From the NCBI RefSeq assembly GCF_001685015.1, contig NZ_MAYT01000028.1:186001-250000 (forward strand): DNA of 64,000 nucleotides, given 5' to 3'. Each line of letters begins with the position of its first letter. The first letter of the stretch is position 1. Under the pieces are notes generated by a model, which had not been told where the DNA came from, did no database searches, and saw only the letters and a list, made by a program, of their open reading frames with translations. The position numbers and the translations under genes were made by a program. This DNA comes from Pseudobacillus wudalianchiensis. GTDB taxonomy: Bacteria; Bacillota; Bacilli; Bacillales; Domibacillaceae. This document shows positions 37,035-46,310 of the stretch, piece after piece.

Positions 37035-37215
37035 GCTATAAAGTAACCGCATGATGGATAGGTCGGTGCTAGCATGGATTTGCATCCTGATCTAGCGTTT
37101 AGCTCCTTGAAGCCCATTACCTGTCCCCAATAGAGCCAAAAAGCGGATTCCTTCCAGAAAAACAGCAGGCATTTGCCCTTTTGTTTCTTTCATCTATCTT
37201 CTGTATGGCCTGCCT

Positions 37216-37293
37216 TCACTTTTTCAGTGTTCCAAGCATTGCCCGGACAAGCCCGCCAAGAAACTTAGGCAGTTTAATAGTATAAAATTTCAT
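37216..37293 (-). CDS. spoVM: Stage V sporulation protein M
   Basis: Short amphipathic peptide that binds the convex forespore membrane and anchors the SpoIVA coat base. 25 residues, beginning MKFYTIKLPKFLGG and then VRAMLGTLKK, almost the same as the B. subtilis peptide, including P9. ATG at 37293 has a strong GGAGGGGTGG site upstream; stop TGA at 37216. It is too short for most gene finders. Its place between thiN and rpmB is the B. subtilis one. It indicates a spore former. Confidence 0.96.
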   Translation of the reverse strand: MKFYTIKLPKFLGGLVRAMLGTLKK

Positions 37294-37321
37294 GATTGCC
37301 ACCCCTCCAATTTAAAGCTGC

Positions 37322-37975
37322 TCAATCATCGGAACTTCTTACCATTATTAATATGCCATCTGTGAAAGAAAAAGTACCACTTTCGCCTATCAATTCATTA
37401 CTTACATATAAAGTCGAGCCTAATTGGACGGTGTGATTAGTGAGCGGATATTTAAAGCCCTCTAACGTGAATTCTTTTACTTCTTTCGTTACAGGAAAAA
37501 AAGAAAAATACTTATAGTCCGTGTCGTTTTCTACTCGTTTTTTAAGCGGCCCTTGATAAATGGCTAGGCGATTTTGACGATCGACGACCTCCACTTCGGT
37601 ATCATGAAAGGCTAGTTGATTGTTCGTCAGCAAGCTGACCGTGCCGAAAAAATGATCTAGCCTGCCGCCTGTTGCCCCTAAAATAGTAAGATGTCCTGGC
37701 TTAAATGAAAGGGCCCATTGCAAGGCGAGCTCCAAGTCGGTTTCATCTTTTTCAGCCGGAAATGTATGGATAGATTCCACTTCTTTTTTAATAAGGTCCC
37801 ACTCTTCTGCTGTAATAGAGTCAAAATCACCAAATGCGGCTTGCGGCTTAATCCCTCGATGAAGCAGATATAATGTTCCCCGGTCAATTCCTATCCAATG
37901 GACATCTGTTTCCTCAAAGCTCTTTAAATCAGGCAGCTCTCTTTCCGGTCCTCCAGCTACTAAAATCATTTTCAA
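37322..37975 (-). CDS. thiN: Thiamine pyrophosphokinase
   Basis: Makes thiamine diphosphate from thiamine and ATP. 217 residues. Conserved blocks are ILVAGGPE, GIDRGTLYLLHRGIKPQAAFGDFDSI, PAEKDETDLELAL and LGATGGRLDH, with the C-terminal beta-sandwich VSNELIGESGTFSFTDGIL. TTG at 37975 is nine bases after GGAGG; an ATG at 37969 is also possible. No thiamine riboswitch was seen upstream. Confidence 0.94.
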   Translation of the reverse strand: MKMILVAGGPERELPDLKSFEETDVHWIGIDRGTLYLLHRGIKPQAAFGDFDSITAEEWDLIKKEVESIHTFPAEKDETDLELALQWALSFKPGHLTILGATGGRLDHFFGTVSLLTNNQLAFHDTEVEVVDRQNRLAIYQGPLKKRVENDTDYKYFSFFPVTKEVKEFTLEGFKYPLTNHTVQLGSTLYVSNELIGESGTFSFTDGILIMVRSSDD

Positions 37976-38004
37976 TCTCTTTCACCTCCCCCTATTAATA
38001 TGAT

Positions 38005-38040
38005 ATAGAAATAAATGGAGCCGTACGAAACGACTCCATT
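38005..38040 (-). terminator. Terminator of rsgA-rpe
   Basis: Eleven-bp stem AATGGAGCCGT (38014-38024) with 38030-38040 (one G-T pair), five-base loop, followed on the minus strand by TATTTC. The T run is weak. Confidence 0.65.
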
Positions 38041-38050
38041 CCCGTTATCT

Positions 38051-38707
38051 TTACATTGTTGTCGACAGCCGAATATCAGCGATTGCCTGTTTTCGATCTG
38101 CTTTGTTATAGACAGCTGACCCGGCTACTAATACATCTGCTCCTGCATCTGTACATAATTTGGCCGTTTCAGTGTTTACACCGCCATCGATTTCAATTAA
38201 AACATCAAGCCCTTTCGCTGTGATCATCTGTTTTACCTCACGAATTTTTGGCACGACAGAATGGATGAAGGACTGGCCTCCAAATCCCGGATTAACCGTC
38301 ATTAAAAGAACAAGATCAATATCTTCTATAATATACTCAAGCACAGATGCAGGGGTTGCTGGATTCAATACCACTCCCGGTTTTACCCCGAAGGAACGAA
38401 TTAATTGAATGGTTCTATGCAAATGCGGGCAAGCCTCAGCATGTACTGTAATATAATCGGCTCCCGCTTTGGCAAATGCTTCAATGTAACGATCAGGATT
38501 TTCAATCATTAAATGAACATCTAACGGAAGCTTTGTAATCGGACGAGCAGCTTCAACAATTAATGGACCGATCGTAATATTGGGAACAAAATGTCCATCC
38601 ATTACATCTACATGAATCCAATCAGCGCCTCCCATTTCTACTTCTTTAATTTCTTCCCCCAGCTTAGCAAAATTAGCTGATAAGATCGATGGGGCAATTT
38701 TCACCAT
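38051..38707 (-). CDS. rpe: Ribulose-phosphate 3-epimerase
   Basis: Pentose phosphate enzyme interconverting ribulose and xylulose 5-phosphates. TIM barrel: [60 protein letters not shown] and IDGGVN. ATG at 38707 follows GAGGT; the frame is open to 38794 but overlaps rsgA. 218 residues. It begins one base after the rsgA stop. Confidence 0.96.
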   Translation of the reverse strand: MVKIAPSILSANFAKLGEEIKEVEMGGADWIHVDVMDGHFVPNITIGPLIVEAARPITKLPLDVHLMIENPDRYIEAFAKAGADYITVHAEACPHLHRTIQLIRSFGVKPGVVLNPATPASVLEYIIEDIDLVLLMTVNPGFGGQSFIHSVVPKIREVKQMITAKGLDVLIEIDGGVNTETAKLCTDAGADVLVAGSAVYNKADRKQAIADIRLSTTM

Positions 38708-38708
38708 A

Positions 38709-39590
38709 TTAATACCTCGGCTTTCTTTCTTTAATTTCATCCATAAACTGCAAATAATGTTCATACCGGTAGGAAGGAATTTCTCCGTTATCAACAGCTT
38801 CTTTCACTGCACATTTTGGTTCGTTAACATGCAGGCAGCCCCTAAATTTACACGAGTGACTTCTTTCCACCATTTCAGGAAAATACTGAGGAAGGTCTTC
38901 CGCTTCAATTTCTGTTAATTCCAGCGAACTGAAGCCAGGTGTATCAGCGACCAGCCCATCTTCCACGTTAATTAATTCCACATGCCGCGTTGTATGTTTC
39001 CCTCGCCCAAGAGAATTTGAAATATCGTTCGTCTTCAACTCTAGTTCAGGTTTAAGAGCATTTAATAAGGAGGATTTTCCAACGCCGGATTGTCCAGCAA
39101 ATACCGATGTTTTCCCCTGCAGCTGCTCTCTTAGTTCATCAAGATTAGCAAGATTTTCTGAAGAAGTAAGAAGCACTTCATAGCCAAATGAGCGATAATC
39201 ATCAGCATAATTTTTAATAAGGGCTTCTTCCTCTTCATTTAACAGGTCGATTTTTGTAATGCAAATAAGCGGTTCTATATGTTTTGATTCAATTAGAACG
39301 AGAAAACGATCGAGCAAAGCTGTACTAAAATCCGGCCTAGCAGCAGAAAAAACAAGAATTGCCTGATCTACATTGGCAATTGGCGGTCTGACGAGTTCAT
39401 TTTTCCTTTCTTCAATGGCTAAAATATACCCTTCCAGATCGTTTTCTACTTGAAATTCAACAAAGTCACCGACGAGTGGAGACACTTTCCGCTTCCGAAA
39501 AACACCTCTGCCCCGGCATTGAAAAATCTGATCATTAGCCGCTACATAGTAAAACCCGCTCAGCGCTTTCACTATCTTTCCTTCAGGCAT
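38709..39590 (-). CDS. rsgA: Ribosome small subunit-dependent GTPase RsgA (CpgA/YloQ)
   Basis: GTPase acting in 30S maturation. N-terminal OB fold; circularly permuted GTPase with G4 TKID before G1 [12 protein letters not shown] and G3 DTPGF; C-terminal zinc site [16 protein letters not shown]. 293 residues. ATG at 39590. It lies downstream of prkC, as in B. subtilis, where CpgA is reported as a PrkC substrate. Confidence 0.96.
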   Translation of the reverse strand: MPEGKIVKALSGFYYVAANDQIFQCRGRGVFRKRKVSPLVGDFVEFQVENDLEGYILAIEERKNELVRPPIANVDQAILVFSAARPDFSTALLDRFLVLIESKHIEPLICITKIDLLNEEEEALIKNYADDYRSFGYEVLLTSSENLANLDELREQLQGKTSVFAGQSGVGKSSLLNALKPELELKTNDISNSLGRGKHTTRHVELINVEDGLVADTPGFSSLELTEIEAEDLPQYFPEMVERSHSCKFRGCLHVNEPKCAVKEAVDNGEIPSYRYEHYLQFMDEIKERKPRY

Positions 39591-39645
39591 CCCATTCCTC
39601 CTATATTAAAAGAATTATTTACGAACAACCCTTTTCAATTGTTTC

Positions 39646-41643
39646 TTATTCTTCACTATCAGCATCATCCGCCGCTTCTGCCTGTACATCCTCTGTTTCA
39701 TCCGGATAAGGAATCGTTTCATCAATAATCACTCGCTGATCCCTAATCACTTTATAGCCCGCTTTACTATCCTTCGTTAACACAAACTCTAACGTTTTCT
39801 TTAAATCTTCTTGAATGGTAAGCACTTCGAATGGCTCTGTCATACTGTGATTCATGTCTTCTATATAAATTTGGACTTCCTGAGGTTTTCCCTCTTCTTC
39901 TGGTTCGTAAGGAATGGTAATTTCTTTCGTGACCGTCTTCGGAGGAATTTCTTTCTTCCCTTTAGAAATTGCTACCTGCACGGTGTCCCCTTTATTCAGA
40001 GCCGTGCCACTGCTCGGCTTTTGAGACATGACCAAGCCTTTTGCTACGGAATCGGAATAATCTTCCCGTACAATGACAATGTTTAAGCCTGTAGATTCAG
40101 CGTAATCTTTTAAACTCTTTTCATTGTAATCCTTTAAATCAATCAGGGAGATCTTCTCGGGTCCGCCACTCACTGTAAACGTAACCGTTGTTTCCTCAGG
40201 CACTACTTTATTCTCTGGTTCGGGGTCCTGATCCAGAATAGTGCCAGCTTCACTCTCATCATGAGTGGTCTTTTGCTCTATACTTTTAAATCCGGCTTTT
40301 TCAAGTTCTTCATTTGCTTCAGCAAATGACTTGCCTCGATAATCAGCAAAGGAAATAGTCTCTTTCCCCGAGCTCATATAGATGTTCACCGTATCGCCCT
40401 CTTGTATCGTTCGTCCGGCTGCTGGGGCGGTTTTAATGACTACTCCTTCAGGTACCTCATCGCTGAATCGTTTTTTTGTTTTTCCAACTTTAAACCCATC
40501 CGTAACAAGCTTCGATACCGCTTCATCCAACTGTTTGCCGCTCACGTCAGGCACCTTTATCTCTTTCGGTCCCAATAAGGCAGGAACGAGAATAGCCGCT
40601 GCAACGGCCAGGACAATAAGCAAGACAGAAACGAGTACAACAATCGGCCAACGTTTTCGCTTCTTCTTTTCTTTTACTTTCTCTTGCGGTTCATCCTTCG
40701 GGTCAGCCGGCCGAACAATCTTTGTATCGAGCCCTTCAGAAAGTTGACCGTCTGTAATCACCGGAATAGCTTTTGTTTTTTCGTCATCTTCTTGGATAGA
40801 AAACTTCTCCTCATTCGCTCTTTCAGGATCGAGGGTGGTTGATAAATCTTGTTCCATCTCTTCAAGACTTGCATACCGGTGAAAAGGATCTTTCGCTGTC
40901 GCCTTCAAGACGATATTTTCCACACTTTGCGGAATAGCCGGATTCCATCTTTTCACGGACGGTGTTTCAACCTGCAAATGTTTTAGTGCAACAGATACGG
41001 CAGATTCACCTGAAAATGGCAGCTGTCCCGTTAGTAACTCAAACATCACAATCCCTAAAGCGTAAATATCTGACTTCTTTGTCGCCATTCCTCCACGTGC
41101 TTGTTCTGGAGAAATATAATGAACAGATCCAAGAACAGCATTTGTTTGCGTAATGGAGGTAGCACTTAATGCCATAGCAATACCAAAGTCTGTGATTTTA
41201 ACGTTTCCATCTCGATCCATTAATATATTATGCGGTTTAATGTCCCGATGAATAATGGAGTTGTGATGGGCAAAAGCAATAGCTGAAGCAAGCTGTTTCA
41301 TAATATCAATTGTTTTTTCTACTGGAATAGGGGAATACTGTTGAATGTACTGTTTTAACGTCATTCCATCCACGTATTCCATGACAATATAATTGATGCC
41401 TTCTTCTTCCCCCACATCATAAATATTCACGATATGGGGGTGAACGAGACTCGTAGCAGACTGTGCTTCTCTCTGAAAGCGTCTTAAAAACTCTTCTTCA
41501 TTTACAAAGTCGAGACGCAACACCTTAAGAGCGACTTCTCTTTCTAAAATCATATCTTGCGCCAAATATACATTGGCCATTCCGCCGCCGCCAATCATTT
41601 TAATGATTTTATAACGGCCGCCCAGTCGCTTTCCAATTAACAT
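39646..41643 (-). CDS. prkC: Membrane Ser/Thr protein kinase PrkC with PASTA domains
   Basis: Receptor kinase that senses muropeptides and controls germination and cell-wall metabolism. Cytoplasmic kinase domain: GGGGMANVY, K40, HRDIKPHN (D134), DFG (D152), activation loop TSITQTNAVLGS and SPEQARGG. One membrane helix at about 332-357, then three PASTA repeats to about residue 560 and an acidic extracellular tail (ends ADDADSEE). ATG at 41643; the frame is open to 41757 but overlaps prpC. 665 residues. It is paired with the phosphatase gene prpC seven bases away. Confidence 0.96.
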   Translation of the reverse strand: MLIGKRLGGRYKIIKMIGGGGMANVYLAQDMILEREVALKVLRLDFVNEEEFLRRFQREAQSATSLVHPHIVNIYDVGEEEGINYIVMEYVDGMTLKQYIQQYSPIPVEKTIDIMKQLASAIAFAHHNSIIHRDIKPHNILMDRDGNVKITDFGIAMALSATSITQTNAVLGSVHYISPEQARGGMATKKSDIYALGIVMFELLTGQLPFSGESAVSVALKHLQVETPSVKRWNPAIPQSVENIVLKATAKDPFHRYASLEEMEQDLSTTLDPERANEEKFSIQEDDEKTKAIPVITDGQLSEGLDTKIVRPADPKDEPQEKVKEKKKRKRWPIVVLVSVLLIVLAVAAAILVPALLGPKEIKVPDVSGKQLDEAVSKLVTDGFKVGKTKKRFSDEVPEGVVIKTAPAAGRTIQEGDTVNIYMSSGKETISFADYRGKSFAEANEELEKAGFKSIEQKTTHDESEAGTILDQDPEPENKVVPEETTVTFTVSGGPEKISLIDLKDYNEKSLKDYAESTGLNIVIVREDYSDSVAKGLVMSQKPSSGTALNKGDTVQVAISKGKKEIPPKTVTKEITIPYEPEEEGKPQEVQIYIEDMNHSMTEPFEVLTIQEDLKKTLEFVLTKDSKAGYKVIRDQRVIIDETIPYPDETEDVQAEAADDADSEE

Positions 41644-41650
41644 CCTGCTC

Positions 41651-42400
41651 TCACCCGCTTTCAAGGCCAGCAGAATGCTTGAGAATAACAAGGGTAATAT
41701 TATCTTCCCCGCCATTTTCATTTGCCAATTGAATAAAGGAATCAGCTTTTTTCTCAATAGAAAGTTCGGCTTCTAAAATTTGCTGCATTTCTCGCTGTGC
41801 TAATTTATTGGATAAGCCATCTGAACAAAGAAGGAGTAAATCCCCCTGCTCAAACATTACTGTGTAAAAATCTGCTATAATATCGCGTTCTGTCCCTAAT
41901 GCCCGAGTTAATACATTTTTTCTCGGATGGTTTTCTGCATCTTCCTTCGTAATTTCCCCTGATTTCACAAGCTCATTTACGAGTGAATGATCTTCCGTTA
42001 CTTGCGTAAGACCATTTTCATTGAATAAATAACCACGGCTATCACCAATGTTAGCAATGGTACAAAAGCTAGCCGTACATATAGCGGCTACAAGCGTCGT
42101 CCCCATGCCACTACATTCTGGAACGTCTTTCGAGTGTTCTAATACTTTTTCGTTGCTTTTTAAAATAGCTGTTTTTAACCAGCTTTCTGCTTGGTTGGCG
42201 CTTTGAATTACTTCTATTTTCGTCCATAGTTCTTTCATGGTCTCAATAGCCATGTGGCTGGCGATATCTCCTGCATTATGACCGCCCATGCCATCAGCCA
42301 CGATGGCCAGGCGGTCACCTGCCTCATTAAGAAATACTCCGCCGTTGTCTTCGTTGTGAGGACGAATTCGGCCTTTATCTGTCCGAAAAACAGAGTCCAT
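41651..42400 (-). CDS. prpC: PP2C-type protein phosphatase PrpC
   Basis: Metal-dependent phosphatase that reverses PrkC phosphorylation. 249 residues. Motifs are RPHNEDN (D18), VADGMGGHNAGD (D36, G37), SGMGTTLVA, NIGDSRGYL, LLLCSDGLSN and GGEDNIT. ATG at 42400 follows GAGGTGA; a GTG at 42409 would overlap the rlmN stop. Between rlmN and prkC. Confidence 0.96.
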   Translation of the reverse strand: MDSVFRTDKGRIRPHNEDNGGVFLNEAGDRLAIVADGMGGHNAGDIASHMAIETMKELWTKIEVIQSANQAESWLKTAILKSNEKVLEHSKDVPECSGMGTTLVAAICTASFCTIANIGDSRGYLFNENGLTQVTEDHSLVNELVKSGEITKEDAENHPRKNVLTRALGTERDIIADFYTVMFEQGDLLLLCSDGLSNKLAQREMQQILEAELSIEKKADSFIQLANENGGEDNITLVILKHSAGLESG

Positions 42401-42405
42401 AGGGC

Positions 42406-43497
42406 TCACCTCGTTTCTTCTGACCGTTCTTTCGCTCGTAACTGTCCACAGGCCGCATCAATATCATGACCCTGCTCACGGCGAATCGTTACATTGACAC
42501 CTCGATCTTTCAACGCCTTTTCAAACTCAAATATTTTATTTTTTGGTGTACGTACATAGTTACGCTCTGGCACATAGTTCACCGGGATTAAATTCACATG
42601 GCACTTTAACCCTTTAATTAATTCAGCTAATTCGATGGCATGTTCAACGGAATCATTTTCTCCGCCGAACAAGCCGTATTCAAAACTAATACGCCGCCCA
42701 GTTTTATTAATGTAATAACGAACAGCCTCCATCAAATCCGGTAGTTTGTATGCTCTATTAATTGGCATGAGCTTTGTGCGCAGCTCATTGTTAGGAGCAT
42801 GAAGAGAAATGGCAAAGTTAATTTGCATTTCTTCGTCTGCAAACTTATAAATTTTCGGGATAATACCGCTCGTTGAAACCGTAATATGCCGGGCCCCAAT
42901 GTTTAGGCTCTGTTCATGGTTAACAATTTTTAGGAAAGCTAGCATCTGGTCATAGTTATCAAATGGCTCGCCAATTCCCATGATAACGATCGAGCTGACC
43001 CGCTCATCTTTTTCATCCAGTGCCTGTTGTACTTTTACGACTTGAGCTACAATTTCTCCTGCTTCTAAATGGCGCTTTAAACCGCCAAGTGTAGAAGCAC
43101 AAAACGTACAGCCGATGCGGCAGCCGACTTGCGTTGTGACACAGACTGAATTTCCATAGTCATGGCGCATTAAAACTGTTTCAATCGAATAGCCGTCATG
43201 AAGCTCAAATAAAAACTTAATCGTCCCATCGGAAGACTCTTGCTGAATAAGTGTCTTTAATGTCGTAATCGCAAAATGAGCGGCAAGCTTTTCATGCAGC
43301 TGCTTTGACAAATTAGACATTTCCTCATAAGACGTCACCCGCTTTTTATAAAGCCAATCAAAAATCTGTTCTGCCCGAAACGGCTTTTCTTCTTGCTCTT
43401 TTAGCCAGTCTTTCAACTCCTGCAATTGCAGTGAATAAATGGATGGCAGCTGCTGTTTGTCTCCTGCTTTTTCTTTCGCTGTTGTTGCTTGCTCCAT
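42406..43497 (-). CDS. rlmN: Dual-specificity RNA methyltransferase RlmN
   Basis: Radical SAM enzyme methylating C2 of A2503 in 23S rRNA and A37 in some tRNAs. 363 residues. Cluster motif C126-xxx-C130-xx-C133 ([11 protein letters not shown]). The two mechanistic cysteines are C119 (SVCVTTQ) and C350 (DAACGQL). ATG at 43497 shares one base with the rsmB stop (TAATG). Confidence 0.97.
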   Translation of the reverse strand: MEQATTAKEKAGDKQQLPSIYSLQLQELKDWLKEQEEKPFRAEQIFDWLYKKRVTSYEEMSNLSKQLHEKLAAHFAITTLKTLIQQESSDGTIKFLFELHDGYSIETVLMRHDYGNSVCVTTQVGCRIGCTFCASTLGGLKRHLEAGEIVAQVVKVQQALDEKDERVSSIVIMGIGEPFDNYDQMLAFLKIVNHEQSLNIGARHITVSTSGIIPKIYKFADEEMQINFAISLHAPNNELRTKLMPINRAYKLPDLMEAVRYYINKTGRRISFEYGLFGGENDSVEHAIELAELIKGLKCHVNLIPVNYVPERNYVRTPKNKIFEFEKALKDRGVNVTIRREQGHDIDAACGQLRAKERSEETR

Positions 43498-44837
43498 TAC
43501 TGCACCTTCTTTCGTAGTTTACTGATAAAGAATCCATCTCCGCCAAAGTCCTGCGGTAGAACTTGAAGCAAATAATCATTGGCCAGCGTCTGAATGACAG
43601 GCGGCAAATCGGTAAGTTCTGCTGGTTCAAAATCAGGGTGGGTCTCTAAAAACTTTTTCACAGTGCCTTCATTTTCTTCTCTATCGGCTGTGCACGTGCT
43701 GTAAACAAGAACACCGCCTTTTTTTAGAAGAGGCGCTGCAGCATCTAAGATGTCGAGCTGAATTTTTTGAAGGGAAGAAAGATCTTTCTCTTCCTTCACA
43801 TATTTAATATCCGGTTTTCTTCGCAAAACACCAAGACCTGAACAAGGAGCATCTACTAACACGCGGTCGAAGCTCTCTTTTTCAAAAATTTCTCCCGCTT
43901 TGCGGCTGTCCCATGCCTTGGCCTCAATGTTTGTCAATCCGAGCCGAGCAGCATTTTGCTTAATCAATTTGATTTTATGCTCATGCAAATCAAGCGCTGA
44001 AACAGAACCCGTGTTGTTTAACTTTTCCGCTATATGGGTCGTTTTGCCGCCTGGGGCTGCACAAGCATCTAGAATGGCTTCATTCGGCTCAATGCCAAGA
44101 GCATAAGCAACAATCATTGAGCTTTCATCTTGAATCGTTGCCATCCCAGTTTCAAATACTGAGGAGCGGGCAGCATTGCCTTTTAAAATGCGGATCGCTT
44201 CCGGCAGCACATCACTTGGCTCTGCTTCAAATCCTTCTGCTTCAAGCAGTTGCAAAACTTCTTCCTGGTCCGCTTTTGTTTTATTCACCCGGATGGTTTG
44301 CATCGGCGCTGTCAAATTGATCGCACACATTTCTTTTGTTTTCTCTGCTCCAAATTGGACAAGCCATCGTTTCACAAGCCAAAGGGGGTGGCTCGTTTCA
44401 ATCGAAATTCGTTCGGCTTCATCTTTTATTTCCGAAAAACTGCGCAGGTCATTTCTCTGCACGGAACGTAAAATCCCGTTCACAAGACCAGAGATTCCTT
44501 TATGCCCTCTTTTTTTCGCAATCTCTACTGCTTCATGGATGACAGCCCGTTCTGGTACTTTATCGAGATAGATCATTTGATAAAGAGAAAGCCGCAGCAG
44601 CTGTTGTACCCATGGCTCCAACTTTTTCTTAATAAACGGTGCTAGGAAAAAATCTAGCGTCAACTTTCTCTGAATGGTTCCATACGTGATTTCTGTCAAT
44701 AATCCGGCATCTCTGCCCGTTAAATGGTTCTTTTCAATTGCTGAATGGAGCAGTAGATTACTGTAGGATTGATTTTTCTCTACAGATTCAAGCAAGTCAA
44801 GGGCGATTTCGCGCACTCGTTTCTGATTTTGCTTCAT
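43497..44837 (-). CDS. rsmB: 16S rRNA m5C967 methyltransferase RsmB
   Basis: Methylates C967 of 16S rRNA. N-terminal NusB-like domain ([11 protein letters not shown] ... [15 protein letters not shown]); SAM-binding domain with [19 protein letters not shown] and [15 protein letters not shown]; second cysteine in VYSTCT. 446 residues. ATG at 44837, three bases after fmt. Confidence 0.96.
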   Translation of the reverse strand: MKQNQKRVREIALDLLESVEKNQSYSNLLLHSAIEKNHLTGRDAGLLTEITYGTIQRKLTLDFFLAPFIKKKLEPWVQQLLRLSLYQMIYLDKVPERAVIHEAVEIAKKRGHKGISGLVNGILRSVQRNDLRSFSEIKDEAERISIETSHPLWLVKRWLVQFGAEKTKEMCAINLTAPMQTIRVNKTKADQEEVLQLLEAEGFEAEPSDVLPEAIRILKGNAARSSVFETGMATIQDESSMIVAYALGIEPNEAILDACAAPGGKTTHIAEKLNNTGSVSALDLHEHKIKLIKQNAARLGLTNIEAKAWDSRKAGEIFEKESFDRVLVDAPCSGLGVLRRKPDIKYVKEEKDLSSLQKIQLDILDAAAPLLKKGGVLVYSTCTADREENEGTVKKFLETHPDFEPAELTDLPPVIQTLANDYLLQVLPQDFGGDGFFISKLRKKVQ

Positions 44838-44840
44838 TGA

Positions 44841-45785
44841 TTATTCCCCTAACTTTTTGCCGGCGGTTAAGTCTGAGCCGGCTCCTCGTAAATATTGTTC
44901 AGCGGACATGCGTTTTTTACCGGAAGGCTGCACATCAGTAATCTTGATGGCTGTGCTGTTTCCAGTCGCTACAACAAAGCCGTTTGTTGTTAACTCTATA
45001 ATCGTTCCAGGAACTGCTTCCTTCGCTGCCTTCACTTTTTCTCCCCACCAAACTTTCATCACTTGGCCGTCAAGAGTGGTATAGGCAACAGGCCACGGAT
45101 GCAGCCCGCGAATATGGTTATAAATCTCTTCTCCTGTTTTTGACCAATCAATCTTTTCCTGCTCCCTTTTAATATTAGAAGCGAAAGTAGCTTTTGATTC
45201 TTCTTGCGGCACAGGAGATATTTCACCAGCAATCAACTTAGGCAACGTATCTGACAACAGTTTTGAGCCGGCTTCGCTCAGCTTATCATGCAAACTGCCA
45301 ACATGGTCCGTCTCTTCTATTATTACCTCTGTCTGGCTGATGATATCCCCTGCATCCAGTCTTTCTGCCATGTACATAATGGTGATGCCCGTTTTTTCCT
45401 TGCCTTGCAAAATCGCATAATGAATAGGAGCACCGCCACGCAGTTCCGGCAGCAAAGAAGCATGCACGTTAATACAGCCGAATTTTGGTGCAGCAAGCAG
45501 CTCGTTTGGCAAAATTTGTCCATAAGCCGCTGTGACAATCACATCTGGCTGCAAGTCAATAATTTGCTGTAATTCTTCTGATGACCGTAATTTTTCCGGC
45601 TGCAAAACAGGGATATTGTGCTTCATCGCCTCCACTTTTACTGGGGGAGGTGTCAAGATCCGTTTTCTTCCAACTGGCCGGTCCGGCTGTGTTACCACAG
45701 CCTGGATCGTATAGTCCTCTTCAATTAATGTTCTCAGTACTGGAACAGAGAAGTCGGGTGTGCCCATAAATACAATCTTTGTCAT
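44841..45785 (-). CDS. fmt: Methionyl-tRNA formyltransferase
   Basis: Formylates initiator Met-tRNA using 10-formyl-THF. 314 residues. Catalytic region [22 protein letters not shown] and [18 protein letters not shown]-terminal tRNA-binding OB domain. ATG at 45785 overlaps the def stop in ATGA. Confidence 0.97.
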   Translation of the reverse strand: MTKIVFMGTPDFSVPVLRTLIEEDYTIQAVVTQPDRPVGRKRILTPPPVKVEAMKHNIPVLQPEKLRSSEELQQIIDLQPDVIVTAAYGQILPNELLAAPKFGCINVHASLLPELRGGAPIHYAILQGKEKTGITIMYMAERLDAGDIISQTEVIIEETDHVGSLHDKLSEAGSKLLSDTLPKLIAGEISPVPQEESKATFASNIKREQEKIDWSKTGEEIYNHIRGLHPWPVAYTTLDGQVMKVWWGEKVKAAKEAVPGTIIELTTNGFVVATGNSTAIKITDVQPSGKKRMSAEQYLRGAGSDLTAGKKLGE

Positions 45786-46267
45786 GACATTTCCTCCGCT
45801 TCTAGTTCTTCCTTCGGTATATACCGCTCTACTTTGGATGTGAATAAAACACCGTGCAGATGGTCAATTTCATGCTGAATCGCCCGGGCTAAAAATCCTT
45901 CTGCCTTTAAAGTAAAAAAACGGCCTTTCACGTCTTGAGCTTTTACTTTTACAAAAGAGGGACGTGTAACATGTCCATATAGGCCTGGAAAGCTTAAACA
46001 CCCTTCGATGTCGGTATCGCTTCCTTTTGCTTCTTCGATTACAGGATTGATTAGTGTAATCAACCCATGATCATCTTCAATATCCACGATGGCCAGCTGC
46101 ATGTCCTTTCCAATTTGAGGAGCAGCCAATCCAACTCCATCTGCTGCAATCATCGTTTCATACATATCTTTTACAAGTTTTTTCAACTTTTTATCAAACT
46201 GTGTAACCGGTTCGCATTTCTTCTCAAGAATGGCATCCGGATAATATACGATGGGTAATTGTGCCAA
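45782..46267 (-). CDS. def: Peptide deformylase
   Basis: Removes the formyl group from nascent proteins. 161 residues with the three metal motifs: GVGLAAPQ (44-51), EGCLSFP (C90) and QHEIDH (H132, E133, H136). TTG at 46267 has GGAGG six bases upstream. It is coupled to fmt, its functional partner. Confidence 0.96.
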   Translation of the reverse strand: MAQLPIVYYPDAILEKKCEPVTQFDKKLKKLVKDMYETMIAADGVGLAAPQIGKDMQLAIVDIEDDHGLITLINPVIEEAKGSDTDIEGCLSFPGLYGHVTRPSFVKVKAQDVKGRFFTLKAEGFLARAIQHEIDHLHGVLFTSKVERYIPKEELEAEEMS

Positions 46268-46310
46268 AATAATCCTCCCTGGTTGTCAATAAATCAAGCA
46301 ACACTTTATT

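Noticed and set aside
37976-38010. Thiamine riboswitch before thiN
   Set aside because: The upstream gap is too short and shows none of the conserved TPP-aptamer blocks.
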